From: Dromaius novaehollandiae
Taxonomy: Eukaryota > Chordata > Aves > Casuariiformes > Dromaiidae
Reading direction: 5' to 3'
DNA: 64,000 nucleotides
NCBI RefSeq assembly: GCF_036370855.1
Contig: NC_088102.1
Location: forward strand, 42,011,835 to 42,075,834
The notes under the pieces were generated by a model. It ran no database searches. It saw nothing but the letters and a program-made list of their open reading frames with translations, and was not told the origin of the DNA. The stretch's first letter is position 1. Each line of letters begins with the position of its first letter. The position numbers and the translations under genes are program-made. Below, piece after piece: positions 23,568-64,000 of this stretch.

Positions 23568-26500
23568 GTGAGTAGGGGAGCGGGGCGCGGAGCGGCTAGG
23601 CCCCCTGGCGGCGGGGTCGCAGTGGGCCGGGCCTGGGCTTGCTGTGCGGCGCGGCGCGGCGCGGCCGTCGCGGGCTGCGGCGGGGCTCCCTGAGCTCTGC
23701 GGTCGGGTCTAGCGCCTGCTTTTTCAGAGCAGCTTCTCCGCTGCGGGCTCGTAGTTATCGGTGCCGTCTCTTCGCACCTGCCAGAAGAGGGTCTAAGGCT
23801 GAAACGCGGCTTTGGGTTCGGAGGTGCATAGTTACCTTCTGCACACTGTAAAGCTAAAAATCGTATCCTGGAGAAATCGCGTATGAATGTGGTGATAAAT
23901 ATGTCAGGTAGCCTGAAAAGACTGAGACTGTTTCTATGTGGTTCCTGATTTAAGTGTTCATAGGATAATGAAATATGAGCTATTTGGAAGTGTTTGTTAT
24001 TGCAAGCAGAGTAGTTCAAACACAAGCTTAAATTATGGTAAGAACTGTTCAGGAGTGCTTATAAGTTTCAACTTGGAAAAAGTTTATGAATGTTGAGCAG
24101 AAGTGGCATTGATGCTTAAAGTTTATACGTCAGTTCTGAAATTGTCTTGTAAGGGCTCAGTTTGTTTCAAGTGGTTTACTTTTTGATAATATAGTTTCTT
24201 TTTATATTTTTCTATTTTTATTGCTAGTGGTGTGATAACTGTCTACTGCAAGTGAGCGATTTTCCTTTTCTCCTCCTCCTCCCACCCCCACTGAAGCGTA
24301 GCTTTCAAGAGGTTTGTAGAACAGATGAGTTCTGAGGAGTGACCAGGGAGAGAAGAGGATTGAGGTGCAATGGACTCTTGTTTTCAACATGAGTTCCTGG
24401 GGCTGCTTTTCCCAGACCTCCTCTGCTTCTGGTTTCTGTCCTTCCTTCATTCGCTACTTCTTTCAGTCAAACCTCAATTACTGTATTGAGGTAATTGATT
24501 GTTTTGATGAACTGATAGATCCTATCCTAAAAAATATTTAAACCTTCTAACAAATTCTTTAACAGTTTTCTGGAACTCTGCAATATCTCCATAGTTGTAT
24601 TGCAGTATTTGGGCTGAATATTGCGGATTCTTAGGGTCAATGTAATATGACTTTGTAACTTCTCTACCTTAGAAAATATACTCTAATCCTGACCTGAAAG
24701 ACACCATCTTTTCTATTAAAGGTAACTGCATTTTTTTAGTGCTTGCTTGACTTTGGCTTAACTGACAGTAAGAGTGAGAGGTAACTGCATTCACCACTTC
24801 ACCACATATGTGGCAGTACTGACTGACCCTATGTAAAGTTTGTTAAATAGGTGCTGTATTCTAGTACTTTCAGAACAAATCACTGGTTTTAGCCAAACTA
24901 TGTTAGCCTGTTACCTGTGTCACTGTCACCAAAATTAAGGTACCTTCTAGCCCATGTGTTCAGAGGGGTCATGTGTTTGAAGAGGTTGCAACAAAATGCA
25001 TCTTACTATATGCAAAGTTCTGATATCCAGTGCAAAGAACAATAACAATCGCTATCATATAAATACATATTTAATTCCTGTATGAGGATGCTAGGATTAG
25101 TAGATAATGTCATTAAAACATCTAGGTAAAATTAAGGCATTTTTTCCATTGTACTTTCACTGTGTCTTGTAAAGGTGAAGTTCCTAAGACATTTGCAATC
25201 AAGTTTAAATTGATAAAATTCTTTTTAACATCTGGTAATTATCTTCTGTAAACTCTGCCACCAGATGGTGTCATAAGATTTGAGATATGACATGACTCAA
25301 GCTGGTTATAGGAAAAAGAAGAGGATATTATGCATTATAAATAACTTCTTTCTTTCATAAAAATTTTTTTCTTATTTCTTTTGTAAGTGATTTTTTTCCT
25401 CATCTAGTTCTCATAGACTATTTCTCATTTTGATCTCAAGTTGATGAAGTCCCTAATAATCAGCCCTGGGACCAAGTACCTGTATTACAGAGGCATATGC
25501 ATTCAGACTGTATTCCTATTGCCTCGTTGTTAATGATTCCTCGCTCAATGTTTGGGATCCTTAACTTGGCTTTACTTGACACAAAAGCTCCATATACTTA
25601 CAGGTAACCTGACTATCTTGATTTGAGAGCCTCAAATCACTCTTCAGTGGTTCTTAGTACTCTGTAGTGACTGCATAAATAGAGTAAGCCTAATGACTGA
25701 CTAAATGCTCTCCTATGGACTCTCTAGTGACCATACAGGCCCTTCTTTGGGAGTCTGAATCATCTTGCTAAGGCCAGGTACCTACTTCCGTAGTATCATG
25801 ATAGGCTGCGTCAAAACAGTAGGCTGTTTTAATTTGGCTTCTCAGTCCTTGTTCCTTAGCTTCCAATCTGTAGAAGAGACATACTATGCATAGCTGCAAA
25901 GGGTACTATGAGGATAAATGTACTAGGAATAAAAAAAAGATACAATCAAGTGTTGCAGAAAGAAGAGTAAAACTAAGTGACGGGTATTTCTATCATTCTT
26001 ACGAGGGTCTGTTGGTCAAAGATCTCTTACAAAACAACACAAGATTCTCAAAAGAAGCTGACATGAATTCTGTTATAAATCACAGATGCATTTAAATGAA
26101 GTAGCTTATTTGTCCCAGTTTGTGGATCATTATGTTGATTCTTAATAAAACTTTGCCTCAATCCTTAATAGTTATGTTTGAGGCTCAAAAAAGTAATGAT
26201 AGGGGGAGTACAAAGACAACTGTCCTCTCCAAAGGGTGGTGAGAGGAGTCTCAGCTGAATCACTGTGTCCCGTTTTGGGAATTCATTTAAGAGTGTTGTA
26301 GGCAACTTGGAAAGAGGAACAGGAATTTTGATAAGTTCAGAAAATATGATTTTTGAGAAGACATCTGAGGAAACTGAGTTTGCATAAGTCTGGGAAAAGT
26401 TATGAATATATGGGAAAACAAAAGCCATCGTAGGGTAATTTTTAGGTGCTTGTAAATCACAAAATACAGCAGTGATGCTGAACAACTTCCCATTCATATT

Positions 26501-29500
26501 TGGACAATTTACATCCCTGAATCTGAGTCTTTCAGTGTTTAAAAAGCTATTGAAAGTAGGATAGCCATAAGATATTCTTTGCTTTCATTATGGAAGAATA
26601 TTTGACTTAATTTTACAGCAAGGAAAGCTTACATTGGGTGCTAGGAAAGTGCTTCTAAATCTAACAATAGCTGAGCTCTAAAAGAGGTTTTGTTAGGGAC
26701 ACTGGGCTGTCTTTCGTTGGACACATTTATAAACTGATTAGGTAGATGCCTGTCCGAGATGGTCTAAGCATACTTCATGCGGTCTTAGTATCAGAGTAGT
26801 CTACCCAGGTAATCTTTTGAGTCCTTTCTGGTCCTGTGTGTATTTGTAGTAAGATCTCCTTGGACAGGTTAATGGTTCAGAAAGCATTTTCATGAAATGT
26901 AAATTTATTTTAAATTGTGAGTGGCTCTAAGTGTTTTTTGTTGTTGTTTTCAACTATCTTACGGAGATTTGTAGCTCACTGCTTCTGTGTGAGTTGCTAT
27001 ACTGATTCTCATGGGTCATGCTTATTTGAACTTAACCATGTCTTCCCGCTAGTTGGAATAAGATGATAATGGGGTGAACATGTAGACTGACTTTCTGATG
27101 TTGCTTTGCTAGAACTGAGAACAAGAATCTACAGTACTGGAAAGAAAGAAGTTAGCATTGTGTATATACAGCGAACCTAAAAAGATACAGTTTGATTGTG
27201 ACTTGAGGTGTATACACTCTTTTGGTTTACTTGCAGTTAGAGTAGACATTAATGAAAGCTCTGTGTTCATGCCAGGTGTTTCCATGTATATGCTTGTCTG
27301 TATAGGTGTTTCTCTACAGTCCCTTATGTCCTGTGTACCAACTCAGTGTATTGTAAAAAGCCAGCAGTATTCGTGGGATAACATAGAAATGGTTCCTGCT
27401 AGATGGCTTCTAGGCAATTTAGTGGAATGAACTTTTTTACTTTTAACAGGAACTTAAAGAACTTTGATCTCTGAAATAACTCTTCTCTCCTCCTTGGCTC
27501 AATGTCAAAATAGTTGGGGACTCAGCAGCCCTGTTACAACGTTTGCTATATAGTGGTGCTGTTTCATTGCGGTGGGGTCTAGAGCGTGCTTCATCTGCCA
27601 GCAGCAGCCCTCAGTCTGTTAGAAGGCCGAAATTAGCACTTGGAAAGTGGGAAGGAATTGAACCTGAAGTCTTGCATTTTGTGCAAGCATTCCAACTACT
27701 GGGCTGTGGTGTAGTTATCTCCTTTGCCATGTTCAAGAAAAGGTATGGTCACAACGTGGTTTGTGCAGTGCATGACTCCATTAATGTGTTAAGTCAGAGT
27801 AATGCTGCCAGTCATGACTTAACTATAGTAAGTCCTTTAGTTCCTGGCTCTTGACCAGGTTAGGTTGTGCAGGTCAGCATCTCAGTGGCAAGGTAAAGTG
27901 CCTCCCACACAAGCCCAGAAGTAATGTTAAGGCAATTGGCAAAAGCTGCAGTCTAGCAAGGTGATGCATAGTGAATTCAAGTGCCTCTGGGCAAAGAATC
28001 TGGGAGGAAAGGTAGTTTTTGAATGTTGGTGCCTCATTCCACATATATTCTGCTCAAGGTGATGAAATCGGAGTATGCATCTGTCTTTATTCTTATGATG
28101 AATTATATGTTTTTTTACAGCATTCACACGATTGTACTGGGCTTTGATGTTTGCAGCGGCATATAATATGTGGAAATGATTTTATACCCATATAATTTTT
28201 CCCTAAGAAGAAAATCTAGCTCTCTTACCAAGCTTTAATAAAACATTATTTGGTTAGACTCCTGGATTGCTTTGTAGCATTCCTTTGGTGCAACAGGAGG
28301 TCGTATAAAACTTTCAAAGGCCTATGTGGCGACCTCGAGATTTTCCCGTGAAAAGACCAGGCTTCTCAGCAGATAAGCAAAGTGACTTATGCTGATAATC
28401 AAACTAAATATGGGCTAGCTTAGCAATGACTGTTCAAGTGCTTTGCAGGGCCTAAATATGCTTTCATTTCTAATTCCTCAGAGCAAGATACTTCTCTTCA
28501 GGTTGAAGTGACCTTGTTTACACCCCATCCTCCCTTAAGCCAACTAAAGATTTCATGAATGCCCATTGCAGTGAATTGCTTCTTTCCTCTGTGCAGTCGT
28601 CTTTCCCATTTTTGTGGCAGCTGTATTACTCTTATTTGGGATGCAGCTTGACTGGAATATTTGTGCGATTGGTTGCTGCAGGGGAGGTGTCGCTAAGGCC
28701 AAAGGAACGACATTGCTGTGAGAGGCTGAGATGCTGTAGAGCATTCTGCCTCAGTGAGCATCTAGGCTCCCGTTTTGTCAAGTGTATGGTATCCACTACT
28801 ATCCGTAGGGCCATGCAGCTTTTAGGCAGGCCTTTAGATGGGCCAGAACTGCTGATCTCTTTGAGGCCTTTGAGGATTTCCAGGCAGCTGGAATGCTGGG
28901 CTCTCCGCCCCACTCCGTCGCACTTGTGGCTTTATATAGTCAGTGTTCAGCCATTGATCTGTAGCAGATTTAGCCTTGACACGCATTTTTAATGTATGTT
29001 ATCCGGTAAGGTTGAATAACTGCGGACAAATGAATGTTGTAGCAGGAAGTAGTCTAATGCCTTATTTTCTTTGTAGGCTATTTTTGTTTGTGGGAAGTGT
29101 TCTCCAAAATCTCTTTAACAGACTTGCTCTAATTAATTCAATCTGTATGGTGTTTCCAAGCCCTGAGCAGATGCAGGCTGTGGGCAAGTTACATTGACCT
29201 CACATATCTGTAGAATACATCGACTCCCTTTAAAAACTAACAAACAGATAAAAAAAAATCCCCTATAGATCAGTAACATTCTGTCAAGATAGAAAGTTGT
29301 CTTAACATCTCATTTATTTTGGAGGCTTTACATTTTGCTGTTGAAGTATGTATCCCTTCTACATGCTGGTTGTGTCTTTTTGGCAAAAACTTAGCTCTGC
29401 TTGCAGTTTGATTATGCCTATGTGTTTTTACCGGTTCCTGTACTTCCCTTAACATCCTTGCCACATAGCAAGTTGGTGGTTTCAAAAGCACAAACTGTTA

Positions 29501-30791
29501 AACCTGCCGAAAGCTTGAAGGCTGTTCGGTATTTAAAGTGTTGGATTATCTTTTTAAGAATTCAAATATGCCTGTATTTTTGCAGAGAAAACTCTTTTTC
29601 TGAAGTCTTAGTGAAAAAGTTTTATGGTTAAACTGACCAATGTCATTTTACCAATAGGGTGAATGCCTTAGCTGAGTAAATGGCTCAAAAGCTGTCTAGT
29701 TACTGTTGCATAGTCAATGAAGGAATATTTTGTATTTATAGTGCTAAGCATGAAGGGAAGTGATTTCACTCTGTGTAGACAGCAAGTCAAAAGATGAACT
29801 GGAAATAGAGCATGGGTCTGTCTTCTGCTGGTCCCTGTAGCATCTGCTAAATTTCTTTACATCTGAGTAGTTGTCTCTAAGGGCTTCTCTCTGTGGAGAT
29901 GAGTTTCACTTTTCATAGTGACATCCAATAGCATTTGAATTCCATTAGTATTTTTAGTACTCTGTCATAAGTAATGCCCAGTTGATTGGGCAGTTAGCCT
30001 TAAACTTGTCCTGTAATAGCATATAGTTACTATATGTTTTAATTAGCCAAAACAGGTGTGATGTTAGCTCTACTTGAGAAAGCTCTTTAATGTTATGTGG
30101 TAACTGATGCCAGCGAGTCATCATACTTTACTGACTTGTTTGTCCTGATTTAAGTCCCACGTTGATGTTTCATCCTTGTGTAGGATGAATTCCGTAAATA
30201 TTTGAGTAATTTTAAGCAAGATCCTGAACACATGCAGGGTATTAGTCTATCAATCTACAAAGGAGTGCTGGTGAAGAATGTCAGGGGAACAGAACACCTA
30301 TTAATGCATAAGGAAGATATCTGAAATTGGTGCAAGGGTTACCACCCTTGCTTTTCAGGGGTAACTTCATGTTAATCGCATTAAAATAGCTTTCCTGTAC
30401 TGACCAGGCACCCAAAACTTTGTCACTTGGATATAATCGTAAATAATTCTTTAATCAGCTGTAGCTGCACCCATGTGTAAGAAGTATGCCGATGAGGTGT
30501 TCCTGTTCTCAGATATCTGATAACTTACTGGAAAACTGTCTTTGAGGTTGAAACATCTTATTTTTTAATCTCTACTCATATTAGCCTAAACCTTCTTTAG
30601 CTGCTGTCTCAGCTTAAGTATGTTTAAAAACAAGTCATGCTCTTTATAGATGGTTTCAAACAGTTGCAAGATAGCTTGTTCTAAAACTCCCTATTTTTAC
30701 ATTCTGACCTTCCATGAAGGCAGGTGGTTTTGCGTACAGGTAACTGATATCATATGAGCTTATATACGTGCCCTATATGACCTAGGCTGGT

Positions 30792-30959
30792 GCAAAGTTC
30801 TGAATAATTCTGAATCTGAGGATTCTGAATAATCTTGTACCTTTGTTGGTGATGCCTTGTCAAGATAAATAGCTATTACTTATGCTTCAAGTACATCGGG
30901 TGCCCATGTGATAAAGTTAGGGAATGCATATTTAAACACTGTTTAAATCAAGTATTTCA
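30792..30959 (+). repeat. Unclassified dispersed repeat, copy 1
   Basis: This segment shares an ordered series of blocks with 31980-32109: GCAAARTTCTGAATAATC, TTGTACCT, TTGTCAA, CCCATGTGATAAAGTTAG, GAATG and AAACACTG. Copy 1 carries an extra internal TTCTGAAT duplication. The family is unknown. Confidence 0.75.
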
Positions 30960-31170
30960 GCGAGATCAAGAATGGCACCCAAGGAACACTGGTTAGGTGA
31001 CATCAGGAGTCCTTTCTATGACTGAATCTCCTGTTGTGTTTTAAATGAATTTGTTTTGGTATGATGATGAGAATTTCTTTTTAGGGAGGAAACTGCTTTC
31101 TCTGTTATCTGAAGATTAAAGGGCTGTTACAACTCTCAGCTGCTTTCCATTTATGCTGAACTGATGTTGG

Positions 31171-31220
31171 TGTGTGTGTGTGTATATATATATATATATG
31201 TGTGTGTATATATATATATA
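31171..31220. repeat. (TG)n(TA)n compound microsatellite
   Basis: About 50 bases of alternating TG and TA blocks (TG, TA, TG, TA) lie in ZNF106 intron 1. It is likely polymorphic in length. Confidence 0.95.
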
Positions 31221-31979
31221 AAAACTGTAAGTGGGCATGCAAATCTGGAGGAATGGAGTTACTTGTCAAAGAACCACACTTCTGAATTAGAGTATGTGTG
31301 GTTTTGCTAGCATTTTTCCTTTGTTTAGAGTTGGATAATGCCACTGAAGGTCAGAGCTGTTTTAGCTCTGTATAATCTGGATTTGGTGAAAATCCAGTTC
31401 CTGTTCAACTCTTTGCTCAAAACTTCTGTGCAGTACTAGATTCTGAGAGTTTAATGCTCCAGGTCTAGAAGCTTGATGGTAAATAATTAAAATTAACTTT
31501 ACAGGGTAGACTGTGGAAATGACCTATTGAAGAAGGCTCTTAAAGGTTAAGTTTGATGATCTGAGGTAAGCTGGCTCGAAAGCTGATTGTTGTAAAACAG
31601 CAGAGCTTGGAAGGAACTGTCCTTCTGTGGGGAGATATAAAAAATGTCTGGCAGTAGTAAAAGATGCACATCTTTCTACTTCAGGGTGAGGAACTGTCTC
31701 TGCCAACTCGATCAAAATTGGCTATAATGCTTAATCATTCAGTGTTTTAGTGTCCCTTAAGAAAAGGGTAAAGATTTATTCTGTTAGTTATGTAGATACA
31801 TCCTTCTTTGTATTATAGAATTAACTGTTATTTACCTCCCTAATAAATTTAATCATGCTCCTAAAGAGCTATACATTATGATAAAATACATACAATGTTT
31901 AATTTGACCTTGCTTTAATTTGCATGTATGCAATTCTTATGCAGTTCAGTGATTAAAATGTTTAATGTTACATTCTGAC

Positions 31980-32109
31980 GCAAAATTCTGAATAATCTTG
32001 TACCTCTGAGGATGCTTTGTCAAAATGGATAGATTTTACTAATGATCAGGTACCCATGTGATAAAGTTAGAGAATGTGCATTAAAACACTGCCTAGATAA
32101 GTATTTTGA
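31980..32109 (+). repeat. Unclassified dispersed repeat, copy 2
   Basis: This is the second copy of the element at 30792-30959, same strand, about 1.2 kb away, with scattered substitutions. It is bracketed by two 24-base direct repeats, 31921-31944 and 32114-32137, which match at 21 of 24 positions. Confidence 0.75.
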
Positions 32110-32706
32110 TATGTGCATATATGCAGTTCTTATGTAGGTGAATGAGAAAATTACTGAATTCTAAATGATTTTAGGTTTAATTTTACAGAGAATAAATGAA
32201 CTTGCAAACCTGGAATACTGTCATTCTTTGCTGTCATGAATAACCTTTGTTTTCTTTGGGCCTTAAAAATCTCTCTTCCTACCTGAGCTGCCCTGCGTAC
32301 CAAAATAAAGATTGTAGCTTGTCCCACTTGACTTCCTCAATTCCTTCTCTTTCTGATCATCCTAGTTGAAAAGTTTTTTTGCTAATCTGGTTGAATTGCT
32401 GAGAACAGTAGGTACCTGCTTGTTTGTAGAATAAGCATCATGTCTTGGAAGACAAGGAAAAATATAAGAAAGGGAAACTTAATGTTTTATAGCTTTTTAG
32501 ATGACTATTTAAAACTATGTTATCTTTTGAAGAATGTTGACCATGTGTAAGAGAGCTATGTATTCTCTTAAAGAAACTCAGCACAGGTGTATTCATGAAT
32601 AGTAACTCTTATTTTTACTTTCCTTACCAAAGATGGAAAAATCCTGATCTTTTTTTAATTATTGTTATTTGCAGGTATGGGATAAGATCTTTCCAGAGTA
32701 ATAAGC

Positions 32707-63432
<30,726 letters not shown>

Positions 63433-64000
63433 AGCTTTTCACCTCCCACATTGGGAAGTAATTTTATACATCAGAATTATTCCAAATAGCACCCATTTCT
63501 TACTCCAGTCTTTCCTCTTTTCTTTTCCAACTTGGAATGCAAAACAGGAGTGGGGCTGAAATGCCTTGCTACAGAGACTGCAGGTTGTATTGCGCTCTGT
63601 AGAAATAAGGCTAGTCTATTAAGACTGGGCCCAAATGGAAGAATCTTGCAAGTTTTTAATTCACTGACAGATAAGAATATCCCCCCTCTTGTCTGCCTTG
63701 TTTTTTTGAAGAAGCATATTCTGAGCGTCTTTTGGAAGTCCAGAGGGGTGCTGAGAAATTAGATTACAATAAGCGCTGGTGTTTGCAAACTCACCTTAAA
63801 ATCTGTTAGGCGTCTGACTAAGACATGTCTGTTTTTATGTTGTATCCAGGTTTTTAGCCAATTTTAATAGAATTCTGCGAATAGAATATCACAAATTCTG
63901 ACAAGTGTAACCTGAATATTCAGTGTATGTTTTGGTTTTCTTCATAAAAAGAAAAGGTATTTTATGGAGAACTGGAATAAATTAATTGTTTTTTTAATGT
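63433..64000 (+). other. ZNF106: ZNF106 3' UTR
   Basis: This is AT-rich sequence after the stop with no further coding potential. It ends in an AATAAA at 63976-63981 followed by a T-rich tract at the window edge. That gives a 3' UTR of about 0.57 kb if this signal is used. Confidence 0.8.
63976..63981 (+). terminator. Poly(A) signal of ZNF106
   Basis: AATAAA in the context TGGAATAAATTAATTG, followed by TTTTTTT. It is the hexamer nearest the window end after the stop codon. Cleavage would fall at or just beyond the right edge. Confidence 0.7.

Larger units (their letters stand above)
23285..23700. promoter_or_regulatory. CpG island 2, ZNF106 promoter side
   Basis: A dense CpG stretch holds two ZNF143-like sites (23310-23328 and near 23347-23360), an inverted CCAAT box at 23387-23391, and GGCGG repeats. 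It ends in a clear splice donor for a plus-strand first exon. Just after the donor there is a short CGGCG-type pentamer tract near 23648-23668. Confidence 0.85.
23568..32674 (+). other. ZNF106 intron 1
   Basis: This 9.1-kb intron begins in CpG island 2 and becomes AT-rich after about 23.8 kb. It contains a GC-richer patch at 28555-28992 with open frames on both strands, a (TG)n(TA)n microsatellite at 31171-31220, and two copies of an unclassified repeat (30792-30959 and 31980-32109). No coding exon is recognised. Confidence 0.8.

Noticed and set aside
22979-24025. A 348-codon minus-strand open frame, the longest outside the two genes
   Set aside because: It runs antisense through CpG island 2 and is Pro/Ala/Arg-rich there, the usual artefact of GC-rich DNA lacking stop codons. 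Its ends lie in unremarkable AT-rich sequence, and no domain is visible.

Overview
The window is ordinary nuclear DNA of a vertebrate, most likely a bird. It is AT-rich, with two CpG islands near its centre, long introns split by GT-AG sites, and few interspersed repeats. One clear CR1 LINE tail (54694-54804) is of the avian/reptilian type. It holds two complete protein-coding genes in head-to-head (divergent) orientation, recognised from their spliced products. Nothing prokaryotic, viral or CRISPR-like is visible, and no tRNA or rRNA gene was found.

Left half, minus strand: SNAP23, a t-SNARE. Seven coding exons between 12794 and 4535 join in perfect phase into 209 residues. A non-coding first exon is inferred in the CpG island at about 22141-22430, and the 3' UTR lies somewhere in the leftmost 4.5 kb. 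Back-to-back poly(A) hexamers on both strands near 138-152 fit a convergent gene just outside the left edge; LRRC57 occupies that place in mammals.

Centre, 21.7-23.7 kb: two CpG islands about 0.8 kb apart form a divergent promoter region. Visible sites include an NRF1 palindrome on the SNAP23 side, and two ZNF143/STAF-like sites plus an inverted CCAAT box on the ZNF106 side.

Right half, plus strand: ZNF106 (ZFP106). Twenty-one coding exons from 32707 to 63432 give a 1877-residue protein. It has two N-terminal matrin/U1-type zinc fingers, a long disordered middle with a Gly/Ser/Trp repeat, nuclear-type basic clusters, a seven-bladed WD40 propeller and two C-terminal C2H2 fingers. A poly(A) signal at 63976-63981 places the gene's end at the right edge. 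The SNAP23-ZNF106 divergent order matches human 15q15.

No undescribed system is obvious. The most interesting signals lie in ZNF106 introns. Two introns carry ready-made truncation cassettes (in-frame stop plus poly(A) signal). Several sense-strand G-quadruplex-type runs occur in a gene whose own product is reported to bind G-rich RNA. There is also an unclassified duplicated intronic repeat.
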